Shown here in pieces: positions 53,340 to 64,000 of a stretch of DNA of 64,000 nt. The stretch's first letter is position 1. Each line of letters opens with the position of its first letter. Made by a program: the position numbers and the translations under genes. The notes under the pieces are model-generated. The model was not told where the DNA came from. It did not search any database and worked only from the letters and a program-made list of their open reading frames with translations. Source of the DNA: Psococerastis gibbosa. Taxonomy: Eukaryota > Arthropoda > Insecta > Psocodea > Psocidae. Where the stretch lies: positions 5,704,001-5,768,000 of the forward strand of contig OZ020486.1 in assembly GCA_963971405.1 (NCBI GenBank). The letters run 5' to 3'.

Positions 53340-53600
53340 GTTTATGTGGCCGTATAAGATGGCTGCGACACGCCGTAAGAAAGTCAGACGACCGCATGCC
53401 GAAAAAGATGTACAAAGCAAGTATAACAGGAAGACGACTGGCCGGACGTCCTCGAAAACGCTGGAAGGATGAGTTGGAAACTGGCCTTCGCGAGTCGGCA
53501 ACCCGTAAATGGTGGAGCGTTGTACAAAACCGAGAAGACTGGAGGGGTGTTGTCGAGCAGGCCAAAGCTCATCAAGGGCTGTAGAGCCAGAAGAAGAAGA
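53340..53600 (+). mobile_element. RTE-like LINE C-terminal fragment, family B copy 1
   Basis: The plus strand encodes IRWLRHAVRKSDDRMPKKMY, GRRLAGRPRKRWKDELETGL and WWSVVQNREDWRGVVEQAKA, then a stop and AGAAGAAGAAG. GRPRKRWKDE and DWR are the usual C-terminal landmarks of these LINEs. Confidence 0.82.
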
Positions 53601-53824
53601 AGTTGTTTATGAGGGCCCATCCCGCGACTACGTATATTTCAACATGAAGGGAGAGTCCGCTTGCACAGCGTTCTGGTGGAAAGAATGGTGTGTTTTGACA
53701 TGCGTTTCCCGATGGCGCCACAATAATGAAGAACAGCCAGCTTCCAGGCATAGTGCGGTTCGCAAAGCTTACCAGATTAACTAAATGGACCGATGTCAAC
53801 TAATAGTATTGTAATAATAAACTA

Positions 53825-53985
53825 AATCTACTCCCAACTCGCGAAGATCAGTTTCAAACTCATCCTTCCAGCGTTTTCGAGGACGTCCTGCCAGTCGTCT
53901 TCCTGTCATGCTTACTTTGTACATCATATTCGGCATGCGGTCGTCTGACATTCTTACGGCGTGTCCCAGACATCTTAGGCGTTGC
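53825..53985 (-). mobile_element. RTE-like LINE fragment, family B copy 2, opposite orientation
   Basis: The minus strand encodes GHAVRMSDDRMPNMMYKVSM, then TGRRLAGRPRKRWKDEFETD. It is an inverted second copy only 220 bases from copy 1, so the two can form a hairpin of about 140 base pairs. Confidence 0.78.
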
Positions 53986-54565
53986 TTTCAGGAAATATAC
54001 TATTACTATTATAATTATTATTCTTTTTATGATATGATCTATAATGATTAATTATTATTAATTAAAATTATATCTTGCAGTGCCAATGCTCTAAGATCGC
54101 TCGATAAGCGGAAGCTTGAGCATGATAATTATTATGAATAACAATTTTGTTTCAATATATTGCACATTGTCCGGGGTTACTGGACAAGGAAAAATGTGAA
54201 GTGAAGTGATGAATTCGGCTGATTGCCATAAATGATTTTAACGCGACAATATAATAATCGGACAGCAATGTTATCGAAAAATAAACGAAAAATCCAGCAT
54301 CCGAAATCAGCCACAGCATCAGCAGAGAAGGCCCCCTGAATGCAGCATGTGTGCAAGTAGGGGAGGAGGCGGGGGAGGAGGGGGGTGGGTGGATCAATAC
54401 ATACAAAAGACTACCCCTCAGCAGTCATCAATGACGTCACCAAGACCTATTCCCCTACATACGGCCAAAACGGGTCCAGCAGGGGCACAGCCACCCCCAT
54501 GTATGCCGTATGTAACTAAAGGGGTGCCACGTGCTCATCGCTTACCCTTTACACTCCCCTAGTGC
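53986..54565. other. Unassigned non-coding stretch with G-rich run
   Basis: No gene; an AGGGGAGGAGGCGGGGGAGG stretch at about 54359. Confidence 0.3.
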
Positions 54566-55055
54566 CAGGGGCGGACTGGTTAAGACAAAATCTAACACCC
54601 ACTCTGTCTGTTTCTTGCAGGAAGTCAAATCCAACAGTCGTAGTTGCTGTTGAACCTCCGAGATACAATTTTAAAAGTACACAGTACCACTGAAGATGAC
54701 GGCCCTAGATGTTAACGAAACCTTTGCAAGTTCGCGTTCAGATCGACATCAAAATGTAATAGAACATTTCTTGCTGCCCATGACTCGTCAAAGCTACCTC
54801 TAAGAACAATATTACCTGTGAAATTACATTTTAACTTTCACCAGGAGCCCCTTTATTCGGCAGGCATTTAAAGTAGTCTATATCCGGCCACTCTTATTCT
54901 TCTTTCTTTCCCCTTTCTTTCTTTGAGCTTTATAACTCTAACTTCGCCAGGTTGCTCCAGTAATAGAACAATAAGTTTGTACTTATTTACTGACAAAAGA
55001 GAAATTTGAGGTACATGGAATTGTGCGGTTTCAATTATTTCCCAGTCCGCCCCTG
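54566..55055. mobile_element. Non-autonomous element with CAGGGGCGGACTGG ends
   Basis: CAGGGGCGGACTGG at 54566-54579 is mirrored by CCAGTCCGCCCCTG at 55042-55055. CAGGGGCGGACTGG is a hAT-type terminus. I see no matching 8-bp flanks, and there is no transposase frame. Confidence 0.7.
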
Positions 55056-56454
55056 AATTCCCCTTAAATATTCAACAATAGCCAGGATGATGCACTTACG
55101 TATTTTTTAATGAAATTTGTTATCTTCCCTGCAAAACTGCTCTAATTAAGGGCCCATATAGTTGGGAATTTTCGGGATACATTGCGTGCATTAATTTGGC
55201 CTACTGTTCACGAGGTGGTTGAAACTTGAAAGGGCTGTGTGGAAATAAGAGTTAAAAGAATTCTATAGACATTTTTAAAGCATTAATTAAAATGAATTAC
55301 AACAAAAATACCCCCTCAGTCATATCAAAATCATAGTCTCTCCAAAACTCATAAGTTGCTCTCTCGAAACGACAGAAAAATTGACAACCCATTGCATTAG
55401 GGGAGGCATTCATGATATTTTTCAAAATTTCTCGCTTGGTTAATTTTCAATAGTCTGATCAGTGCGATTAATTCCCAATGCACCCAAATCAGAATACATG
55501 ACGACGTTAAGGAAAAAAACAAAATATAAGTAGGCTTCTAAATGTAGAGAGGGCTGGAGGGAGGTTTAGGTCGTACCTGAAGGTGCCCCGAAGGGGTCGT
55601 ACACACTGGACAGTTTGGACACTGCGCAGCTACGTTCTGGCTGACTGTTCCTGGAATGACAGCTGTGGATATAGGAAGGGAAACACCAAGACACTCACGA
55701 GTATTAGTGGTAAATTTGGCAAAGTCCCAGGCCACGGTGAGGGCCCGCAGGACATGAGTAAATTTAATAAGAATAAAGCATAGACTTAAAATGGACGATC
55801 GAAACGGTATATGTTAGCAAACGAATTATCAAAATGGATTTGGAATTAAAAAAAGGTGAAATTAGCGTTTTGTCTTTAAGGTACTACCATTAGTAAACAT
55901 AACAATAAAAAAACGTGCTGTACGCGTATATTGTTCAGCATATTTTAGTTATACGCTTTCTAATGCAATACAATATATAAATACAATAATTCTCCATTAG
56001 TATAGAGTTGAATCAATTTTCCGCCAATCCCTTCTTAACTAAATCAATTGGCTATACAATGGTGATAAATATTACTCATGAAATTAAAATTAATTAAATA
56101 AAAGACTGCTACATAAGATGAGTATTGGACTTACCGTGATTATTTCCCATTGGTTCACGGTAATGGAAGTGTCATTGGTTTCTCTCATTAAATTTATATT
56201 TGTACAGATACAGTTTACACCAGTTACACCTATACAAAAAAAAAAAAATAATAATAATAACAAAGAAAACATGAGATTGGAAGTGCGGTAATTTCCTGCT
56301 CTGCTGTTCCATTAAACGTTCAATTTTTTTTTTAATACAGAAACAAAAAAGAACAATGAAAAATACAACTTATCTACCTATAACTTATTTATCTATATTG
56401 TTTGCTTTCTGAGCGAAACCTATCAAAAATCATGATTCACTAATAGTAGCAGCC
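55056..56454. other. Unassigned AT-rich stretch
   Basis: No gene. A short GCCCCGAAGGGG hairpin occurs at 55585-55596. Confidence 0.35.
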
Positions 56455-56870
56455 CACTATCATTTAAGTCCATGTCTCTCCAAAGCATTGGCAGAAAATA
56501 TGGCAAAATGTGGGATTCGAAGCAACAACCTTTTGGGGTGAAAGTCCAACCCGTTACATTAATAAATACGTGCTTATGCATTGCATGATACGCACCAACG
56601 TACCTAAGAGTAGTAAAGGCAACATCTGATTGAGAAAGAATGGAAAATGCAATTAGAAACCTATTAGACCTGGTTTACACATGACCTCTAAAACAATGCC
56701 AGAAAATGAGGCAAAATGTGGATCTCAAAACAAAAAACCAGTCCGCTCAGCTACATTAAAACGTGATAATGCATTGCAAGACACGCCCCCGTAGTACCTA
56801 AGAGTCATAAAGGCAGCGTCAGAATGAGAAAGAATACAATGTCTTATTAGAAACAGGTCGTAAATTACAA
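56455..56870 (+). repeat. Diverged direct duplication, ~212-base period
   Basis: GCAGAAAATATGGCAAAATG, TAATGCATTGC-type words and CCTAAGAGTAGTAAAGGCA at 56490-56630 recur as CCAGAAAATGAGGCAAAATG and CCTAAGAGTCATAAAGGCA at 56698-56830. Confidence 0.6.
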
Positions 56871-57239
56871 GCACAAAAAACAATCGAGTTGACAAAGCAA
56901 ATCATGAAAACCACTCAACTTAACTCCAATGTGGTACATGCCAGCCATTTATCTAGGTACGGGGCGAGTAATTGCAAAACCGTTTTCAGGTATAGGCTAC
57001 TACTGGCATACCATTTATTGTAGATTATTATTTATGATTTCACTCGAAGTCTTGGGGATTTTCATTACAATTTTAGTCATAGACTACGTTTAGTTTATAT
57101 AAGCCAGTTTTAGGTTTCTCCGTATGTCGCTTATTTATACTCGGGTCATGAATGAGGTGCTAAAGTGTAGGGGGAAGATTCCGAAGAAGGACGCCTTAAG
57201 AGAAATTGTTGGCTCAGGTTGATGTAGGCGTTATGTCGC

Positions 57240-57410
57240 AAGGCCGTAATTATGGGGGGGGGGGGGGGTTCAGAAGTTCAGTTTTACTTTTTTAAGCTCG
57301 GTATAAACTACTATTGTAGCCTCGGGCCTTACGCTAGCTTATCCCATACCTGCCACGCTCTGGAGTCTAGACTTTCGACCCCCTCCCCCCGTCGTGAAAA
57401 ATTAACAATT
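57240..57410. repeat. G-tract MITE, partial copy
   Basis: CAAGGCCGTAATTATGGGGG, AAGCTCGGTATAAACTACTA and CCCCGTCGTGAAAAATT match parts of 45509-45782, in rearranged order. Confidence 0.65.
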
Positions 57411-57609
57411 ACTTGCTACTTGATACTTATCAATTAGTATAGGCACCGTGATAGATAATATGAATAGTTCCATGGTAAATAATTGTCCTAGGGTTAAATA
57501 TAGGTTTCCTCGATTTTCCCTAACCCCAAAGCACTGAATTAATCGACAGAACGATTGCATGGTCTACAGAACGGGCAAACCAATATAATACAGCAAAGTA
57601 ATAATGGCA
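57411..57609. other. Unassigned short stretch
   Basis: Nothing recognised. Confidence 0.3.
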
Positions 57610-58665
57610 GGGTATGCAGTGCATGCTTTTTTTTCAAAAAATAATTTTTAAATCAAAACCTAAACTTTTTTTGTTGCTCTAAACACCTACAACATACCTG
57701 CAGTTAGAAGAATCGATGGAAAGGTTCGACAGAAAAATTAAATTTTAGTCTCATTTTTCATTAAAATTGAGTCTTTTCCCATATTTTTTTTTTTTTGCCC
57801 CTGGAACCAAACTATCAAGGGGCAAGCGAACTATTTCGTTTTGTTAACATTTATAACCACTACAATATAATTACAGTAGGGGTCTTCACAGTGTTAGTGT
57901 TATCGAGTTAGATGTGCTATCCAAGTTAACACACAATCGTGAGTGGACCTCGGGAGTGAGTTATCATGCTATATCGACAGAGTAAACAACGTGGTAGTAC
58001 TCAGACGTTCGTGGCACGGGTTTAAAGAAAGTGGCAGAACTCTATTCTAGTGCCACATTTGTTTATATTTTTTGCTCCTTTTTGGTTATTATAATTTTAA
58101 GAATTTACGGTAATTGCATGTGATAACAGATTATGCAAATAAATTTAAATACTACAAAATTTTAAACGCGTGTTTCAAATCAATGAACAAAAACAAACCT
58201 GAGCTATTGATCGCAGCGCAAGCTAAATAGCACGTTAACCAACTAGGAAGTGCGTTTAGGATAGCACGCTGGTTAGCTTGGTTATCGGTGTGTTAACTTA
58301 ACTTGATATAACACACTTAACTAGGTATAGCTCGATAACACAAACACTGTGAAGACCCCAAATATGTGAATTTAAAGAAAATCGTTGGAGCCGTTTTTGA
58401 GAAAAGAATTCTAGCCGATTTTTAATGTTCTGAGGGTAAAACCCATAAAATTGAGTTAGCCCAAAATATTAAAAAAACATCCCGAGATAAGTAGAAAATT
58501 TATATAAACCAGTAAAAATAAAATAAAAAATAGTTTTAATAATTTAAATTTAAATGCTGGACTTTTGTGAACCAACGCGCCTCATTTCATCAAAATCCAC
58601 CAAATATTTTGCCCACAAATCGACGAGCCGACAGACAGACATTTCGTAAAAAGAAGCCAATTTTA
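57610..58665 (-). repeat. Interspersed repeat M, minus-strand copy split by a MITE
   Basis: The reverse complement carries the M words (CTGTCTGTCGGCTCGTCGAT, ATGAAATGAGGCGCGTTGGT, CTTGCCCCTTGATAGTTTGG). The copy stops at about 57870 and resumes at 58360, either side of the inverted-repeat element. Confidence 0.72.
57879..58359. mobile_element. MITE with GGGGTCTTCACAGTGTT terminal inverted repeats
   Basis: GGGGTCTTCACAGTGTTAGT and GTTATCGAG are mirrored by CTCGATAACA and CAAACACTGTGAAGACCCC, about 30 bases each. It interrupts repeat M exactly where intact copies read CTACAATATATGTGAATT, so its insertion is younger than repeat M. No transposase is encoded. Confidence 0.82.
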
Positions 58666-58679
58666 TCATGAAAGAAGGA

Positions 58680-59080
58680 GTTATATATTATCTTCTTCTT
58701 CATATGCCCCGTCTAGCGAAGATTGCCAATCGTCATGGCACCTTTGGAGACTGGCAGACTACTGCTCTGAGAAAGGAAGTCGTGCCCTTTGCCAAACCAC
58801 TACCGCAGATCACTCAATCAAGATGCTGTTCTGGCGGGAGCCCTCAATCCTTCTATCTACCCTTTATTATAACATGCCAAAGGCGTATAATCTATCTTCC
58901 CTTTAATTAGAGCATGCAGAAGGCGTATACCTTTTATTCCTTCTCACATGACTGAAATATGTTAGTTAGCCGCTTCTTAACCATCAGCAGCAACCCAACG
59001 TCTGTATTCATTCCCCTCAGGACCTCGGCATTACGGACAAGATCTCTTCAAGATATGCCAGCATTCGTCTTTATATACAC
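58680..59080 (-). mobile_element. Non-LTR retrotransposon 3' fragment, family A copy 5
   Basis: Reverse complement of the family A end: from about 59050 down it gives RGMNTDVGLLLMVKKR-like text, then a RRRTSWLSDLR-type stretch and a FGKGHDFLSQSSSLPVSK region. The order mirrors 51890-52140. Multiple frameshifts. Confidence 0.65.
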
Positions 59081-60184
59081 ATTTCGAAGGCACTGTTTCT
59101 GTTCCCCATATCAACATCCATCCCTCCCCACCATGAAGAATGATTAGGAACACATAGCATTTCACCATTCTCAATCGAAGGTCCAACTGCAAAAGCTGTA
59201 CTTGGGGTACATTGCCTATATAGTTGGGATTCTTAGGAGGTCAGTGTTAGTTACGATCTAACAGGCAAATAACAATTTGCGATAACCAAAACGCCTGAGC
59301 GACTCGAATAGTTACCAATGGCTCCATTCTTATCACAAATAGATTACCCGAATTTGGTAATTTTTAGCTAGGGTGCCCTACACCCCTACCAACTGCAAAC
59401 GCCGAAAAACGTACAATGCTATTCAAACCACGGAGTAAGTTACCAACCAAAAATCATAACCCCCCCCCCCTCTTCCTCCCAATAAAAAACTCAAGAACCT
59501 GTCGGCACCGCCCACGTATACTCACAGGAACCCTTACCGAAAACTCTATCAAAGCGGCAGCTTACCTGGACAACAACTGGCACAGCAATGACAAAACTCA
59601 GCAAAACACAAAAACGGGGGGGGAAGGCAATCAGAGAAACGCAATTTAACCAGTCAGAGCAATTGCAAAAAGTACCACACAGGTACGAATAAGATATAAT
59701 TTTGTTTGCCTGACGGAGTTCCCATACAATTTGGATGGAAATGCTAGGGTTAAGCGGCACCGACCGGACATACCACGAGCATATGGTCACCTGGCCGGCA
59801 GTACTCCCACAATTACCCAAGGTTCCGCCATTCATTCCAAGTACCAACCCACTCTGACAATAAGACTTCCCTCTCAGTACAATAGGGCAACACTAATATT
59901 TCTGGTTTTACCGGACATCCATATCTAAACAGATGTGCTGCGAACGGGAAAAAATACATTATAAGTACAAAGACAAGAGAGGATTGAGTAAAACCTGACT
60001 GATGGGCCGTGGTCGAAACGATACAGGGCCGTAGCGCTGAGAAAAGCAGGGGGGCTGGGTAACCTTTTGGGGGGGGGGCTAGGTTTTTTGGGTTGTCATA
60101 ATCAGATCTAAGCTATTTTCCGTGAATCCAAGCCATTAATGTTATGGTAAACCTGAGATAGGTCTCACCATTAATATCTAACTA
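59081..60184. other. Unassigned non-coding stretch
   Basis: No gene. GGGCCGTAGCGCTGAG and two G runs near 60050-60080 look like another G-tract element end. Confidence 0.35.
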
Positions 60185-60625
60185 TGTACCCAGTGGCGTA
60201 AATTCCCGAAATTTCATTTCGACTTTCAGAAAAAAAAATTGATAAATGGGACCAAATTAGTGATGATTTACGCATACTATAACTTGGAGAAAGGGGGGCC
60301 CGGGGGTTTCCCCCCGGAGGAAAAAAAAATGGACAATTGGGCCCAAATTAGTGAGGTTTTACGCATTTTATCCCCTGGAGAAAGTGGGGCCCGTGGGTAT
60401 CCCCTGGAGAAAAAAAAATGATAAATGGGTCCAAATTAGTGATGTTTTACGCATACTATAACTTGGAGAAAGGGGGGCCCGGGGGTCTCCCCCGGAGGAA
60501 AAAAATGGACAAATGAACCCAAATTAGTGAGGTTTTGCGCATCTTATACCCTGTAGAAGGGGGGCCGGGGGTCTCCCCTGGAGAAAAAGTTTGAAAAAAT
60601 AGGTCTGAAATATTGGGGTTTTAAG
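60185..60625 (+). repeat. Tandem array of the G-rich ~90-bp unit, array 2
   Basis: TGATGATTTACGCATACTAT, AACTTGGAGAAAGGGGGGCC, GGTTTCCCCCCGGAGG and CCCAAATTAGTGAGGTTTTA recur about every 88 bases near 60263, 60354, 60441 and 60530. The unit is that of 13040-14060, 46 kb away. Confidence 0.78.
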
Positions 60626-61594
60626 AATTTTGAGTAATATATTTCTGTGAAAGGAAATCAATGTGTTGATTTTTTCAAGATGTCTTTCATGGAAAATAAG
60701 AATGCCAAGAATTAATTTCCCTTTCGTTATTGTGGATACTATGCCTTTCCCCCTCCATAACGTCTTTGTCAACAGAACTCCTGGGGGGGGGGGACTACGG
60801 GCTTCCCCCCCCCCCCCCAGGACCCTCTATTTACGCCGATGTATGTACCTATGCATGGTTTTGAGTTCAACCCAAATTTTCATTTCTCAAAACAACACAT
60901 TAAATAAATACAAGTTTTATTTGTCTGAAAATCAGTACAATTGCCACTGTTTTGGTTTTGCTAAAATTTCTACAAAACTCTTCGAGGTCTAAAATTTTCA
61001 CCGTTTCCTTTTCGAAGCCCAATAGTGATAAGTGTCCTTTACTTTAATCCTGGGGGCCTGAAACGATGCCATGGTGGTGTCGCTATACCGAATAAGGCCA
61101 TGAGTTGTAAACATCACATTTGGAAATGAGGCCCTGATTACACATTCCAATATTTCTAGTGTCCAATATTTATTCGGTCGAAGAAATATTTGGAATGTAA
61201 ATGTTGAAGTATACGTTTTGAATCGGAATTTCGGTATTACATTTTCCAATTTTTCTTGGAAATATATTTACTGAATCGAATATTGTTAAGTGGAATGGGT
61301 CTCTTGTATATAGCTCAACTTGCTCTGCTCATATTGCAACAAGGAAGAATATTTATATTTTATTTGTTTATTTTATTTTTATAAACTTTCCAAATTTCAG
61401 CATACCACTTTTCCATAAGTCCACAGCAGCTCCCCTCTCATACACGCAACCCCTGACTACTGAGTGATATCGCTGTATTCCCCCAGCCTTGAGCAATTTA
61501 TGAACGCTTGCAAGTTTGATGTCTAAATAATAGTTTACGGCTGAAAGTCCACCAAAGCAAAAAAAACAAAAATAAAAAAGTCTTGAACGATGAC
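60626..61594. other. Unassigned non-coding stretch
   Basis: No gene. Mirrored G and C runs at 60782-60820 (CTCCTGGGGGGGG ... CCCCCCAGGA) form a fold-back. Confidence 0.35.
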
Positions 61595-62103
61595 GGGTGG
61601 CACATCATGCTACAATGGATCCCGAGTCACGTTGGGATCGATGGAAACGAGAAGGCCGACGAATTGGCAAAGCAAGGTACGACCTTTCAGCAGCCAGCCT
61701 GCCCACAATCATACACATCCGCCAAGGCAGCAATTAACCGAGCCATCGGGACCTGGTCAAGAGCGCACTACTCCCAAGTCAGCTTAGGGAAAAGCTGGGC
61801 CCGACTGATCGACAACCCTATCCCGAGGTCACTGCCCAGGGCCGTGGCTGTCGCAGCGTTCAGAACCACCACAGGTCATGACTACCTCGCCACTCATCTG
61901 CACCGCATTGGGGTTCTCCAATCGGAAGCATGCCCCCTGTGCGACGAACCGAAGATGGATGCTGCCCACCTACCAAACTGTCCAGCCCTGGCAACCGATT
62001 CACCACCTGAGAACGAGCTCGCGGAGACATCCCGATTATACTGGTCAGCGCGTCACCTAATGGCTAACCTGCCAAGGGTGGGCGTTGGCTAGTAAGTAGT
62101 AAG
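61595..62103 (+). mobile_element. 5'-truncated LINE insertion with RNase H, family E copy 3, 12-bp TSD
   Basis: The open frame encodes MLQWIPSHVGIDGNEKADEL, AKQGTTFQQ, then a linker and CPLCDEPKMDAAHLPNC and RLYWSARHLMANLPRVGVG-stop. WIPSHVGIDGNEKADELAK is the C-terminal catalytic block of LINE RNase H; the C-x2-C...H-x4-C zinc motif follows. Identical 12-mers TTGAACGATGAC flank it (61583-61594 and 62104-62115). The tail is TAGTAAGTAGTAAG, not poly(A), unlike the relative at 23158. Confidence 0.88.
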
Positions 62104-63870
62104 TTGAACGATGACTATCTCAGAACCAATCGTATGGCTGACTCACCTACAGTATATCACTGATTCACTTATAATATCAAATAATAAGCGAGATTATCAG
62201 CAACATAGTACGGCGAGCACTTGTTGAACTGTGTAGTGTCGGGTGTTTCAGTTGAGATTTTTTTTATGGAACTGTGTAGCATCGGCCATTCATTGATCTT
62301 TGAATATCCTACAACTAATCAGTTGAATACGACTGATCCATCTATAATATCACTGATACCCCTATGATATATCACATAATAAGCGAGTTTATCAACATAG
62401 TACTGCTAGCCCTTATTGAACTGTGTAATGTCGGGTCATTCATTCATTCATGAGCATAATATTTTTATGGAACTGTGTAGTATCGGCCATCCATTGATCT
62501 TTGACCATCCTAGAACTAATCAGTTCATTCTGATCCATCTATAATATCACTGATTCCCTTATGATATCCCGCATAATAAGCGAGATTATCAACATAGTAA
62601 GCCGAACACTTTTTGAATTGTGTAATGTCGGGTCATTCATTCATTCATGAGCATACTATTTTTATGGAACTGTGCAGTATCGGCCATCCATTGATCATTG
62701 ATTATCCTAGAACTAATCAGTTCATTCTGATCCATCTATAATATCACTGATTCCCTTATGATATCCCGCATAATAAGCGAGATTATCAACATAGTAAGCC
62801 GAACACTTTTTGAATTGTGTAATGTCGGGTCATTCATTCATTCATGAGCATACTATTTTTATGGAACTGTGCAGTATCGGCCATCCATTGATCATTGATT
62901 ATCCTACAAGTAATCAGTTAAATACGACTGATTCATCTATAATATCACTGATTCCCTTATGATATCCCATAATAACCGAGTTTATCAACATAGTAAGCCG
63001 AACACTTTTTGAATTGTGTAATGTCGGGTCATTCATTCATTCATGAGCATACTATTTTTATGGAACTGTGCAGTATCGGCCATCCATTGATCATTGATTA
63101 TCCTACAAGTAATCAGTTAAATACGACTGATTCATCTATAATATCACTGATTCCCTTATGATATCCCATAATAACCGAGTTTATCAACATAGTAAGCCGA
63201 ACACTTTTTGAATTGTGTAATGTCGGGTCATTCATTCATTCATGAGCATACTATTTTTATGGAACTGTGTAGTATCGGTCATCCATTGATCTTTGATTAT
63301 CCTACAAGTAATCAGTTAAATACGACTGATTCATCTATAATATCACTGATTCCCATATGATATCCCATAATAACCGAGTTTATCAATATAGTAAGCCGAA
63401 CACTTTTTGAATTGTGTAATGTCGGGTCATTCATTCATTCATGAGCATACTATGTTTACGGAATTGTGTAGTATCGGCCATCCATTGATCTTTGACCATC
63501 CCAGAACTAATCAGTTCATTCTGATCCATCTATAATATCACTGATTCCCTTATGATATCCCGCATAATAAGCGAGTTTATCAACATAGTAAACCGAACAC
63601 TTTTTGAATTGTGTAATGTCGGGTCATTCATTCATTCATGAGCATACTATGTTTACGGAATTGTCTAGTATCGGCCATCCATTGATCTTTGACCATCCTA
63701 GAACTAATCAGTTCATTCTGATCCATCTATAATATCACTGATTCCGTTATGATATCACATAATAAGCGAGTTTATCAACATAGTACGGCGAGCACTTATT
63801 GAACTGTGTAGTGTCGGTCAGTCATTCATTCATTCACCATTGACGATCCCAGAACCAATCAGCGGAAATT
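62104..63870 (+). repeat. ~198-bp satellite, about nine units
   Basis: The anchor AATCAGTT recurs at roughly 62320, 62521, 62718, 62915, 63114, 63313, 63512 and 63709, that is every 197-201 bases. Each unit contains CCATCTATAATATCACTGAT, GAACACTTTTTGAATTGTGT, AATGTCGGGTCATTCATTCA and GTAGTATCGGCCATCCATTG. Central units are nearly identical; the first (62110-62310) and last (63780-63870) are diverged. It has no coding content. Confidence 0.92.
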
Positions 63871-64000
63871 GGCTTTACCATTGATGGCTCGCGGGCGGCC
63901 GTGTCCAGCAAGTAGGACCAATGGCCGGCACTCAGCTGTGTCATCCACAAATGCGAATACCCCATGACCAACAGCTCAACGGCCAACACAGGTCATTAAA
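63871..64000. other. Right flank of the satellite
   Basis: Unique-looking, GC-richer sequence with GCGGGCGGCCGTGTCC; nothing recognised. Confidence 0.3.

Noticed and set aside
62104-63870. Regularly spaced repeats that could suggest a CRISPR array
   Set aside because: The whole ~198-base unit repeats, spacers are not unique, and the context is eukaryotic. It is a satellite.

Overview
This window is eukaryotic nuclear DNA, almost certainly from an arthropod and most likely an insect. It holds spliced genes with GT-AG introns, an AATAAA polyadenylation signal, AT-rich introns and a heavy load of decayed non-LTR retrotransposons and short inverted-repeat DNA elements. I cannot name the species from sequence alone. 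There is no CRISPR array, operon, rRNA gene or intact tRNA gene.

Three host genes can be supported. (1) Bases 1-1770, plus strand: the last three coding exons of a teneurin (Ten-m/Ten-a type), the transmembrane cell-recognition protein, ending in its Tox-GHH/TCAP-like C-terminal region with an AATAAA signal 22 bases after the stop. (2) Bases 7633-8574, minus strand: a 313-codon open frame for Mnt, a Max-partner bHLH-zipper repressor with an N-terminal Sin3-interaction helix and an HNKLEKDRR basic region. (3) About 28745-48110, minus strand: the homologue of AEBP2 (Drosophila jing), a Polycomb repressive complex 2 cofactor. Nine exons join in one continuous reading frame of 712 codons with three C2H2 fingers and the SUZ12-binding C-terminal region; a tenth, 5' exon at 48061-48110 is proposed from matching splice phase beside a CpG-rich block.

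Everything else is repeats or unrecognised non-coding DNA. Regions 3.7-5.7, 10.0-18.9, 23.1-28.7, 43.3-46.8 and 48.4-63.9 kb are repeat-dense. They contain 3' ends of at least seven LINE groups (two with clear target-site duplications), a Tc1-like/DD37D mariner chimera inside the first AEBP2 intron, a 3.4-kb long-inverted-repeat element, several small inverted-repeat (MITE-like) elements, many bordered by long G tracts, two tandem arrays of a ~90-118-bp G-rich unit, and a ~198-bp satellite that runs almost to the right edge.

The three host genes do not form a functional cluster; two of them encode chromatin or transcription repressors, but this may be coincidence. The most interesting observations are a perfect PCNA-binding (PIP-box) motif in the AEBP2/Jing homologue, two possible C-termini for that protein, recurrent TTCG-loop hairpins in different repeat families, the transposase chimera and the large inverted repeat.
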